A DNA stretch of 9,085 bases from Galactobacter sp. (GCA_022712075.1 JALAHE010000177.1:1-9085); one strand, 5' to 3'; shown: positions 1 through 6,209, counted from the stretch's first letter. Numbers and translations are program-made. Notes: generated by a model from the sequence alone, not told the origin.

Positions 1-727
1 CCTCTGGGGACAGCCCGGCCGCGCACACTCCGGCCGTCGCGCCCACGGACAGCGCCGCGTCCACCGCGCCCTGGTTCAGGTCAACTGCCACGATCCGCGA
101 GGCCCCGGCCAGCACCGCACCCTGGATCACGGACAGGCCCACGCCGCCGCAGCCAAGCACCACCACGGACTCGTCGGCCTCGACCCGCGCGCCGTTGAGC
201 ACGGCGCCCACGCCGGTCAGCGTGCCGCAGCCCAGCAGGGCCGCCTGCTCAAACGGCAACGAAGAAGGCACCCGCACCACCTGGTTCCTGTGCCCCAGCA
301 CGTGCGTGGCGAAGCCGCCCACGCCAAAACCGGCCTCCACGGCCGTTCCATCAGGCAAACACAGTCGCGGCGCCGCACCAGGAACTCGCGCCGTCGCCCC
401 AGGGTTCTCGCAGCGGTAGCTCTGCCCCGAGACACACGAAGCGCAGGAACCACACCACGCCACGAGCGTGACCGCCACGTGGTCACCCACGGCGACCGAA
501 GCGACGTCGGGCCCCACGGCCGTGACTACCCCGGCCACCTCGTGGCCCGGAATCACGGGCGCGGAATGCGGGAAGCCCACGAGGTGCAGGTCCGAGTGGC
601 ACACGCCCACGGCGCGCACCTCCACCTGGACCTCCGAAGCCAGCGGCGCATCGACAGCAACCGAGGCCAGGCGCAGGTCCCCTCCGTCGGGGCACAGCAA
701 CACCGCCCGCGCGGAAACGGCAGACAC
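1..727 (-). CDS. Zinc-dependent alcohol dehydrogenase, MDR family (3' end outside window)
   Basis: Cytosolic NAD-linked oxidation of an alcohol to an aldehyde, or the reverse, is the family reaction. The 242 visible codons carry a full set of medium-chain zinc ADH hallmarks. Catalytic zinc ligands are Cys43 (GVCHSD), His62-Glu63 (GHEVAG) and Cys167 (GCGTLTG). A structural-zinc loop has Cys92, 95, 98 and 106. The Rossmann glycine motif GCGGVG is at 192-197, followed by Asp216 at the end of beta-2, which favours NAD over NADP. The layout resembles class III-type bacterial ADHs. The start is GTG: AAGAAGGA precedes it by about 8 nt, no usable upstream start lies in frame, and it begins 2 nt after the ATPase stop, so it is almost certainly co-transcribed with the importer. 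Codons ending in T (GTT, GCT, TCT, TTT) look commoner than in the ABC genes. The C-terminal part is missing only because the window ends. The substrate is unknown. Confidence 0.93.
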   Translation of the reverse strand, partial: MSAVSARAVLLCPDGGDLRLASVAVDAPLASEVQVEVRAVGVCHSDLHLVGFPHSAPVIPGHEVAGVVTAVGPDVASVAVGDHVAVTLVAWCGSCASCVSGQSYRCENPGATARVPGAAPRLCLPDGTAVEAGFGVGGFATHVLGHRNQVVRVPSSLPFEQAALLGCGTLTGVGAVLNGARVEADESVVVLGCGGVGLSVIQGAVLAGASRIVAVDLNQGAVDAALSVGATAGVCAAGLSPE

Positions 728-729
728 GA

Positions 730-1527
730 TCAGTCCTTCTTCAGGCGATGCATGATGCGGGCACGCGCCTCGGCGAAGCGCGGGTCGGCCTTGGTGGCGA
801 GCTGGTCGCGGTCCTCGCCGAAGCCCGTCTCGATGACGTCCACCACAGTGGCCGGCTTCTCGGCGATGACCACGACCTTGTCCGCGAGGTAGAGCGCCTC
901 GTCGATGTCGTGGGTGACCAGGAGGATCGTCACGCCCAGCTCGTGTTGGAGCTTGAGCACCAGGTCCTCGAGGTCGAAGCGCGTCTGCGCGTCGCCGGAG
1001 GCGAAGGGCTCGTCCATGAGCAGCACCTTGGCCTGATAGGCCAGCGCGCGGGCGATCGCGACGCGCTGCTGCATGCCGCCGGACATCTCCCAGGGGTACT
1101 TGTCCCCCTGCCCGGCCAGGCCAACAGCCGCCAGGTTCTCGTCGGCCAGCGCCAAACGCTCCGCCTTGCCCATGCCCTTGCCCTGCAGCGGGAAGGCCAC
1201 GTTCTCGCGCGTGGTCATCCACGGCATGAGCGAGCGGGAGTAGTCCTGGAACACCACGGCGAGGTCGGGGTGCGGCCCGTGGACCTCGTCGCCGCTCACG
1301 GTGATGGTCCCGGACTGGGGCGAGAGCAGGCCCGAGAGGCAACGCAGCAGGGTCGTCTTGCCCACGCCGGACGGGCCGACGATGGAGACGAACTCCCCCG
1401 CCACCACGTCCAGGTCAAGGTCCTGAAGGATCGGGTTGAAGCTGGCACCGGTGCCGTAGCTCATGCTCATGCCGCGCACCTGCATCACGTGCGTGGTGGC
1501 CACGGTGGGGCTGTCCTGGATGGTCAT
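730..1527 (-). CDS. NitT/TauT-family ABC transporter ATP-binding protein (SsuB/TauB-like)
   Basis: This is the cytoplasmic ATPase that would power the importer formed with the two permeases upstream. The protein is 265 residues, normal for the family. Walker A GPSGVGKTT is at 51-59, the Q-loop Gln94 in VFQD, the signature MSGGMQQR at 148-155, Walker B VLLMDE at 168-173 and the switch His206 in THDIDEA. The D-loop reads ASGDAQTR where SALD or GALD is usual, so a leucine is replaced by glycine; this is a modest oddity. The start at 1527 is chosen because AAGGAG lies 6 nt upstream. An in-frame ATG at 1602 would add 25 poorly conserved-looking residues and has no comparable ribosome site. The gene follows permease 2 after a structured 99-nt spacer, the widest gap in the operon apart from the one after the binding protein. 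The alcohol dehydrogenase follows after 2 nt. Confidence 0.95.
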   Translation of the reverse strand: MTIQDSPTVATTHVMQVRGMSMSYGTGASFNPILQDLDLDVVAGEFVSIVGPSGVGKTTLLRCLSGLLSPQSGTITVSGDEVHGPHPDLAVVFQDYSRSLMPWMTTRENVAFPLQGKGMGKAERLALADENLAAVGLAGQGDKYPWEMSGGMQQRVAIARALAYQAKVLLMDEPFASGDAQTRFDLEDLVLKLQHELGVTILLVTHDIDEALYLADKVVVIAEKPATVVDVIETGFGEDRDQLATKADPRFAEARARIMHRLKKD

Positions 1528-1553
1528 GCTGACTCCTTCGAAGTGGTCAGGCA

Positions 1554-1571
1554 GGCCGGGAACGTCCGGCC
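1554..1571. repeat. Inverted repeat GGCCGG-N6-CCGGCC in the permease 2-ATPase spacer
   Basis: A 6-bp perfect dyad with a 6-nt loop, lying 27 nt before the ATPase start and within the leader of that cistron. It could be a small hairpin or a protein site; CCGG blocks are common by chance at this GC content. Confidence 0.35.
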
Positions 1572-1588
1572 GAAGAGGAGAGAAGAGG

Positions 1589-1628
1589 AAGCGCCCCGGC
1601 ACACGGCCGGGTCACCCGGGAGGCGCTT
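1589..1628 (-). terminator. Hairpin overlapping the permease 2 stop codon (possible intra-operon terminator or attenuator)
   Basis: In the minus-strand transcript AAGCGCC (1628-1622, beginning inside the TAA stop) pairs with GGCGCTT (1595-1589). Inner CCGG/CCGG pairing extends the stem across a 2-nt bulge. A pyrimidine-rich stretch, CCTCTTCTCTCCTCTTC, follows. It lacks a run of pure T, so partial termination or mRNA processing is more likely than a full stop, and the ATPase and alcohol dehydrogenase downstream have no other obvious promoter. Confidence 0.45.
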
Positions 1629-2523
1629 ACTTGGCGCCGGAGGCGTAGTACCAGCGCAGCAAGCGGCGCTCGGCGAAGACAAACAGGACGGAGAGGATGT
1701 ACCCGATCACGCCCACGAGCAGCGCGCCGGCCCAGGTCTGCGGGACCTGGAAGGTGGCCGAGGAGTTCAGGATGTAGAAGCCGAGGCCCTCGATGGAGGC
1801 GAACATTTCGGAGACCACCATGACGGTGATGCCGATCGGCAGGGCCACGCGCACGCCGGCCACGATCTGCGGCAACGCGGCGGGCAGGACCACGCGGCGG
1901 AAGTAGAGCGCCTTGGGCACGCGGTAGACCTTGGAGAAGTGGCGCACAGTGGGCTCCACGCCCAGCACTCCGTCGATTGTGTTGAGCAGGATGGGCCAGA
2001 AGCACGCGAACGCGATGGTGCCCATCTTGGGCCCCTGCCCGATGCCAAACGTGCCGATAATGAGCGGCACCAGCGCCGCCTGAGGGATGCAGCGGAAGAA
2101 GTGGATGATCGGGTCCACGATGCGCCGCAGCCAGCCCACCTCGCCCAGCACCAGGCCGAGCCCCACACCCAGCACCACGGCGATCGCCAGGCCAACAAAG
2201 AGGTTCGAGAGCGAGTACAGCGCGCCGCCAGCAATCACCCCGTTCGTGAGGTCGGTGCCGAGCGCCTCGAGGATCTGCTGCAGCGAGGGGATGAAGAAGT
2301 TGGTGCTCTTGGCGGAGAGCACCCACCACAGCACCAGGACCACCACGATGAGCCACGTGCTCTGCAGCAGCTGGCCCGCCGCCGTGGGCGGCTTCTTGCG
2401 CCTCGGCGCCGCCTGCTGCCCGCGCCGGGAGGCGCCTCCGCGCTGGGAGCCGGTGCCCGACGTCGTGCCGTTGGCCTGGGTGCCAGCCGTCGCGGCGGGC
2501 GTGGGAACGGTTGCGCTAGTCAT
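1627..2523 (-). CDS. NitT/TauT-family ABC transporter permease (second, SsuC/TauC-like)
   Basis: Inner-membrane subunit of the importer, 298 residues. About six hydrophobic segments are visible, roughly 57-72, 104-127, 148-165, 168-183, 220-240 and 266-286. The EAA-type coupling loop that docks to the ATPase lies at about 189-220: a Glu at 190, then the KVYRVPKALYFRRVVLPAALP stretch ending near 218. The first 50 or so residues are an unusual Ser/Thr/Gly/Ala-rich tail ending in a basic cluster (RRGQQAAPRRKK), predicted cytoplasmic and disordered, with no counterpart in the first permease. The start overlaps the end of permease 1 by 8 nt and has GAAGAGG about 7 nt upstream, which indicates translational coupling. 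The TAA stop overlaps a hairpin at 1589-1628. The two permeases are distinct in sequence, suggesting a heterodimeric membrane channel rather than the homodimer usual for SsuC or TauC. Confidence 0.95.
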   Translation of the reverse strand: MTSATVPTPAATAGTQANGTTSGTGSQRGGASRRGQQAAPRRKKPPTAAGQLLQSTWLIVVVLVLWWVLSAKSTNFFIPSLQQILEALGTDLTNGVIAGGALYSLSNLFVGLAIAVVLGVGLGLVLGEVGWLRRIVDPIIHFFRCIPQAALVPLIIGTFGIGQGPKMGTIAFACFWPILLNTIDGVLGVEPTVRHFSKVYRVPKALYFRRVVLPAALPQIVAGVRVALPIGITVMVVSEMFASIEGLGFYILNSSATFQVPQTWAGALLVGVIGYILSVLFVFAERRLLRWYYASGAK

Positions 2524-3292
2524 TCATCTGCCTCTTCCAGGTGAGCAGCTTGTCCTCGATCTTCTGCAGGCCAACGGCGATGCCCCAGCCCACCAGGCCG
2601 GTGAAGAAGAGGTAGGCGAAGGCCACGTCCCACTGCTGGTTCTGCTGCATGAGGGTGATCTGGCGGCCGATGCCCGGCGCCTGCGAGATCACCTCCACAC
2701 CCACGGCCACGAGGATCGAGATGGCCGAGGAGATGCGCACGCCCGTCGCGATGAACGGCATGGCGCCGGGCAGGAGCACGCGGCGGAAGCGCAGGCCGGC
2801 GGGGATGCGGAACACGGCGACGGTGTCGGCCACGGCGGCCTCCTGCCGGCGCGCGCCGTAGATGGTCTGGACCAGCACCGGCCAGAGCGCGGAGAGCGAG
2901 ACGACCACGATCTCCATGGTGGTCGTGGAACCCAGCAGCATGATGACCACGGGCATGAGCGCCAGCACCGGGAAGGAGCGGCCGAAGTCGATGAGGATCG
3001 AGGTGGAGCGATCCAGGAAGCGGACCGAGCCGATGAGCAGGCCGAGCACCACGCCCACCACGGTGGCGATCATCCAGCCCGCGAGCGCGGCGAGAAGGGT
3101 GCGCCCCAGGGCACCCCAGAAGAGCGGGTTGCCGAGCGAGGCGACGATCGCGCTGGCGACGTCGGCGATGCCCGGAACCATGGAGGGCAGCAGCCCGGCG
3201 GAGACGACGGCCTGCCAGAGCGCCAGGATCAGCGCGACGGCGCCGAGCCGGGCCAGCAGCAGCCAGGCCGGCCGCGAAAGCGTGGGGTTCAT
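2516..3292 (-). CDS. NitT/TauT-family ABC transporter permease (first)
   Basis: Inner-membrane subunit of the importer, 258 residues, the usual length for SsuC/TauC permeases. Hydrophobic segments lie near 10-33, 60-90, 107-121, 125-144, 183-203 and 224-241. The EAA coupling motif begins EAAVADTVAVFRIPAG at 151 and continues through RRVLLPGAMP. The start at 3292 has GGGAG six nt upstream. The in-frame ATG at 3349 would add 19 residues (MHHPPSPPF...) translated from spacer and is rejected. The reading frame is open well upstream of the start because the spacer contains no stop codons. The last codons overlap the start of permease 2, so the pair is translationally coupled. This gene follows a GC-rich hairpin spacer, which could set the subunit ratio below that of the binding protein. 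Confidence 0.94.
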   Translation of the reverse strand: MNPTLSRPAWLLLARLGAVALILALWQAVVSAGLLPSMVPGIADVASAIVASLGNPLFWGALGRTLLAALAGWMIATVVGVVLGLLIGSVRFLDRSTSILIDFGRSFPVLALMPVVIMLLGSTTTMEIVVVSLSALWPVLVQTIYGARRQEAAVADTVAVFRIPAGLRFRRVLLPGAMPFIATGVRISSAISILVAVGVEVISQAPGIGRQITLMQQNQQWDVAFAYLFFTGLVGWGIAVGLQKIEDKLLTWKRQMND

Positions 3293-3389
3293 TCGTGACT
3301 CCCGTGAACGGTGAACGGTGAGGAAAGGCGGTGAGGGAGGGTGATGCACGACGGCGCGGGGCCGGGTCGAGCGGGCCGGAGCGGCGGGT

Positions 3390-3408
3390 GCCGGGCCACG
3401 TGCCCGGC
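3390..3408 (-). other. Second hairpin in the same spacer
   Basis: GCCGGGC (3390-3396) and GCCCGGC (3402-3408) form a 7-bp perfect stem with a 5-nt loop, 26 nt from the larger hairpin and towards the permease. The flanking sequence is also rich in CCGG blocks, so alternative pairings with the first hairpin are possible. Confidence 0.5.
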
Positions 3409-3434
3409 CGCCGGCCGGGTGGGCCGGTCGCCCC

Positions 3435-3465
3435 GGCCTCGCCGGGCGTCCGGCCCGGCGAGGCC
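3435..3465 (-). other. Very strong hairpin between binding-protein and permease genes
   Basis: A perfect 13-bp inverted repeat, GGCCTCGCCGGGC and GCCCGGCGAGGCC, with a 5-nt loop (3448-3452). It is nearly all G and C and is not followed by a T-run, so it is not a classic terminator. Such a hairpin after a binding-protein gene usually protects the upstream mRNA or lowers read-through into the permeases. Here it also lies where the binding-protein frame should already have ended. Confidence 0.7.
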
Positions 3466-3491
3466 CCCGAGCCGGGCACCGCGCCGTCGTG

Positions 3492-4511
3492 CTGTAATGC
3501 CGCCGACTTGCCGGCGGCCTCGCGGCGCGGGGCCTTGTCCCAGAGGACCTCGTCGACCTCGATGGACTTCTTCAGGAGGCCGAAGTGCTCCATGGCGTCG
3601 ATGCCGGCCTGGCCCTCGGCGACGTTGAAGGTGACGTCGGCGGGGACGAAGGTCTTGGGGGCCTTGGCGATGTCCGCCTGGTTGACCTTGGCGTAGACGG
3701 CGCGGACCTCCTCGAGGTTCTTCGGGTCGTTGTAGTCGGCGACGGCCTTCTCCATGGCGCCGATGAACTTCTCGGCGGTGGCGCCGTTCTGGGCCAGCCA
3801 GGCCTTCTGCGAGGTCCAGACCGTCACGGGCATGCTGGCCTGGAACTCCTTGACCGGGCTGGAGATGGAGACGTAGCCCTTGTCCTGCATCTGGTGGTAG
3901 AAGCTGTCGGCCGGGACCACGGCGTCGACCGTCTTCTGCTCCAGCGCTGCCTCCATGCCGGAGTAAGGAATGGCGACCTCCTTGACGGAGTCGACGTCGA
4001 CGCCGGCGGCCTCGAGGGCCTGAAGCACGGGGATGTCGCCGCCGGACTTCACGCCCACCACGCCGATGGTCTTGCCCTCGAGCTGCTTGAGCTCGGTGAT
4101 GCCGGAGTCCTTGGGGACCAGGACGCCGGAGTTGTCGGCCTCCGGGTCCACCATGCCGTTGCCGCCGATGACCTGGACCGGGACGCCCTGGGCCACGGAG
4201 GTGGCGACGTTGATCCACGAGCCGATAGCGATGTTGACGTCGCCGGAGACGACCTGGGCGAGGAGGGCGGCCGGGTCGGCGCCGTTGACGATCTCCACCT
4301 CAAGGCCGGCGTCCTTGAAGTAGCCCTTGTCCTGCGCCAGGTAGGCGGTCTCGAACTGGATGGGGGCCACGGCCACCTTGAGCTTGGTGACGCCGCCCTC
4401 GGAGGCGGCGGGGGTGGAACCGGAACCGCAGGCGCTGAGGCCGAGGCTTGCTGCTGCCGCGATGGCGGCCACCGCCATGGAACGGGCCATGAACGAACGG
4501 CGAGTGGTCAT
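3492..4511 (-). CDS. NitT/TauT-family substrate-binding lipoprotein, 3' end anomalous (no stop codon at expected end)
   Basis: Extracytoplasmic receptor that would deliver substrate to the permeases. The N-terminus has a twin-arginine motif (TTRRSFMAR), an alanine-rich hydrophobic core and a lipobox LSAC with Cys28, so a Tat-exported lipoprotein is predicted. The fold follows the SsuA/NMT1-like pattern: VAVAPIQFETAYLAQDKGYF at 47-65, then the GLEVEIV, GDVNIAIG and EGKTIGVVGVKSG segments. Start: AGGAG lies 7 nt upstream of the ATG. Protein-like sequence ends about residues 325-340 (EVLWDKAPRREAAGK), near the normal family length, but the frame has no stop there. It stays open to 2520, through the whole permease gene in the wrong frame. 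The 3' boundary given is my estimate at codon 340 (CAG, one transition from TAG). A base error, an indel or genuine stop loss could each explain this. The ligand cannot be predicted from the sequence. Confidence 0.82.
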
Positions 4512-4619
4512 CGTTGACTCCTGCTTGGGTCTGCGGCTGGGGTGCCGCTGCGGGTGCGCCCCTGATGCGTGGGGCTGCGTCTGGTGACGCCGGTCGCATT
4601 CTGTGCATCACCGCCACAA

Positions 4620-4629
4620 GAATGCATTC
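4620..4629. promoter_or_regulatory. Palindrome GAATGCATTC beside the divergent promoters
   Basis: A perfect 10-bp palindrome abutting the -35 hexamer of the aldehyde dehydrogenase promoter and downstream of the importer promoter -10. It is placed where a regulator could affect both directions. It sits in an unusually AT-rich patch of this GC-rich window. No protein can be assigned to it. Confidence 0.4.
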
Positions 4630-4630
4630 C

Positions 4631-4658
4631 TTGGCAAGCAATGTATCTAGGCTATGAT
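4631..4658 (+). promoter_or_regulatory. Sigma70-type promoter of the aldehyde dehydrogenase gene
   Basis: TTGGCA at 4631-4636 and TATGAT at 4653-4658 are separated by 16 nt, each one mismatch from the consensus hexamers. Transcription would start near 4665, leaving a leader of about 54 nt before the ATG at 4719. Seen by eye, with no experimental support. Confidence 0.65.
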
Positions 4659-4668
4659 CATGTGGCAA
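4640..4668 (-). promoter_or_regulatory. Sigma70-type promoter of the ABC importer operon
   Basis: On the minus strand, TTGCCA (4668-4663) and TACATT (4645-4640) are separated by 17 nt. The -35 matches consensus at 5 of 6 positions and the -10 at 4 of 6. It would give a leader of about 120 nt before the binding-protein ATG at 4511. It overlaps the opposing aldehyde dehydrogenase promoter almost completely. Confidence 0.5.
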
Positions 4669-4671
4669 GAG

Positions 4672-4695
4672 TCACAGCGACGTGAATTGCTCACG
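4672..4695. promoter_or_regulatory. Cluster of TCAC/GTGA half-sites in the aldehyde dehydrogenase leader
   Basis: TCAC (4672-4675), GTGA (4682-4685) and TCAC (4691-4694) alternate. The last two lie in the near-perfect dyad CGTGAATTGCTCACG (4681-4695). The spacing is N5 in that dyad, one short of the CRP-type N6. It lies just after the predicted transcription start, a position typical of a repressor roadblock. Function is inferred only. Confidence 0.35.
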
Positions 4696-4718
4696 CCGCG
4701 TTCCAGCAAGGGAGAGAA

Positions 4719-6209
4719 ATGACCCTGACCAGCACCGCCCCCGTGCGACCCGCCCTCCTGGACGCGCCGCTTCCCCTGCTCATCGACGGGCGCGAGGTGG
4801 CCGGCAGCGGCGCCGTCATCGACGTCATGAACCCGTCAACGGGCGAGGTCCTGGCCCGCGCCACGAGCGCCACGGTGGAGGACGTGGACGCCGCGGTCGC
4901 CGCCGCGCGCACGGCGTTCGACGACGGCCGCTGGAGCAAGCTGGCCCCCGCTCGCCGCGCCGCGCTCATGCAGCGCTGGGCCGACCTGCTGGAGGAGAAC
5001 ATCGAGGAGATCGCCCTCCTCGAGTCCCTCAACTGCGGCAAGCCCTTCCCCATCGCCCGCGATTTCGAGATCCGCCAGGGCATCGAGATCCTGCGCTACC
5101 AGTCGGGCTGGGCCACCAAGCTCAACGGCGAGACGCGCGACATGTCGCTGCCCGGGACCTGGCACGCCTACACCCGCCGCCAGGCGATCGGCGTGGCCGG
5201 CCTCATCGTCCCGTGGAACGTGCCCTTCACCCTGGCGATGTCCAAGCTCGCCCCGGCGCTGGCCGCCGGCTGCACCACGGTGCTCAAGCCCGCCGAGCTC
5301 ACGCCGCTGACCGCCGTGCGTCTGGGCCAGCTGGCCGTCGAGGCCGGCATCCCGGCCGGCGTCGTCAACATCATCCCGGGCCCCGGTTCAGTGGCCGGCC
5401 AGCGCCTGGCCGAGCACCCCGACGTGGACAAGATCTCCTTCACGGGATCCACCGCCGTGGGCCAGCACCTGCTGCGCACGGTGTCCCACGACCTGAAGCG
5501 CATCAGCCTCGAGCTGGGCGGCAAGTCTCCCGTGGTGATCTACCCCGACGCGGATCTGTCCATCGCGATTCCCGGCGCCGCGCAGGCGATCTTCGCCAAC
5601 TCCGGGCAGGTCTGCGCCGCCGGTTCGCGCCTGTACGTGCACCGCGACGTGGCCGACGAGGTCGTGGCCGGCATCAAGAAGATCGCCGAGTCAATGCAGC
5701 TCGGCGCCGGCACCGAACCGGGCACCCAGATGGGCCCGCTCGTCTCCTCCGTGCAGCGCGACAAGGTCCTTGACTACCTGGCGCAGGGCGTCGCCGCCGG
5801 CGGCACGATCGTCACGGGCGGCGCCGCTCCGGAGCGCGAGGGCTACTTCATCCAGCCCACCGTCATGCTCATCGAGGACCCGCAGGCCTCCGTGGTCAAG
5901 GAAGAGATCTTCGGCCCCGTGCTCGTGGCCCAGACCTTCGGCGACGAGGACTCCATCGAGGACGTCCTGGCCCTGGCCAACGACAACGAGTACGGGCTCA
6001 ACTCGCTCGTGTTCACGCGGGACATCTCCCGGGCCCTGCTGCTGGCCGAAGGCCTGCAGGCCGGCAACGTCCGCATCAACACCCCGGCCGGCATGGACCC
6101 GGCGCTGCCCTTCGGCGGCTACGGCATGTCCGGCTGGGGCCGCGAAAACGGCCGCGAGGGCGTCGAGGCGTACACCGAGCTGAAGACGGTGACGATCAAG
6201 CTCGGCTGA
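4719..6209 (+). CDS. NAD(P)-dependent aldehyde dehydrogenase (phenylacetaldehyde dehydrogenase-like)
   Basis: Soluble enzyme oxidising an aldehyde to its carboxylic acid, 496 residues, full length for the ALDH superfamily. Catalytic Cys299 sits in NSGQVCAAGSR, the general base Glu265 in LELGGKSP and the oxyanion Asn167 in VPWNVPF. Lys190 (LKPAE), FTGS at 241-244 and EEIFGP at 395-400 bind the cofactor. The C-terminal PFGGYGMSGWGRENG and the YTELKTV end are typical of the phenylacetaldehyde/betaine-aldehyde type group, and I lean to phenylacetaldehyde-like from memory of that family only. The start at 4719 follows AAGGGAG closely. It is divergent from the importer operon, with overlapping promoters. 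Together with the alcohol dehydrogenase it could complete an alcohol-to-acid oxidation. The 3' end converges on the LacI gene across a shared hairpin. Confidence 0.95.
   Translation: MTLTSTAPVRPALLDAPLPLLIDGREVAGSGAVIDVMNPSTGEVLARATSATVEDVDAAVAAARTAFDDGRWSKLAPARRAALMQRWADLLEENIEEIALLESLNCGKPFPIARDFEIRQGIEILRYQSGWATKLNGETRDMSLPGTWHAYTRRQAIGVAGLIVPWNVPFTLAMSKLAPALAAGCTTVLKPAELTPLTAVRLGQLAVEAGIPAGVVNIIPGPGSVAGQRLAEHPDVDKISFTGSTAVGQHLLRTVSHDLKRISLELGGKSPVVIYPDADLSIAIPGAAQAIFANSGQVCAAGSRLYVHRDVADEVVAGIKKIAESMQLGAGTEPGTQMGPLVSSVQRDKVLDYLAQGVAAGGTIVTGGAAPEREGYFIQPTVMLIEDPQASVVKEEIFGPVLVAQTFGDEDSIEDVLALANDNEYGLNSLVFTRDISRALLLAEGLQAGNVRINTPAGMDPALPFGGYGMSGWGRENGREGVEAYTELKTVTIKLG

Noticed and set aside
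1528..1602. Upstream ATG giving a 290-residue ATPase
   Set aside because: It lies inside spacer hairpin sequence without a good ribosome site. The ATG at 1527 has AAGGAG at ideal spacing.
748..2544. A 598-codon plus-strand open frame antisense to the ATPase and permease genes
   Set aside because: Composition is His/Arg/Gly/Asp/Ala-rich with no domain. It mirrors GC-rich codons on the opposite strand, where two well-conserved ABC genes lie. Long antisense frames are expected at this GC content.
2087..3298. A 403-codon plus-strand open frame antisense to the permeases
   Set aside because: It is a shadow of the permease genes with low-complexity Arg/Asp/Gly/His-rich translation, no ribosome site and no recognisable motif.
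2520..3488. The C-terminal continuation of the binding-protein frame as a real 663-residue fusion protein
   Set aside because: Beyond about residue 340 the translation becomes Pro/Arg/Gly-rich and runs out of frame over an intact permease gene, so it looks like a consequence of a missing stop rather than a second domain.
3585..4517. A 310-codon plus-strand open frame antisense to the binding-protein gene
   Set aside because: The translation is a Gly/Val/Leu/Asp/His-rich shadow. The minus-strand frame has a clear lipobox and binding-protein fold.
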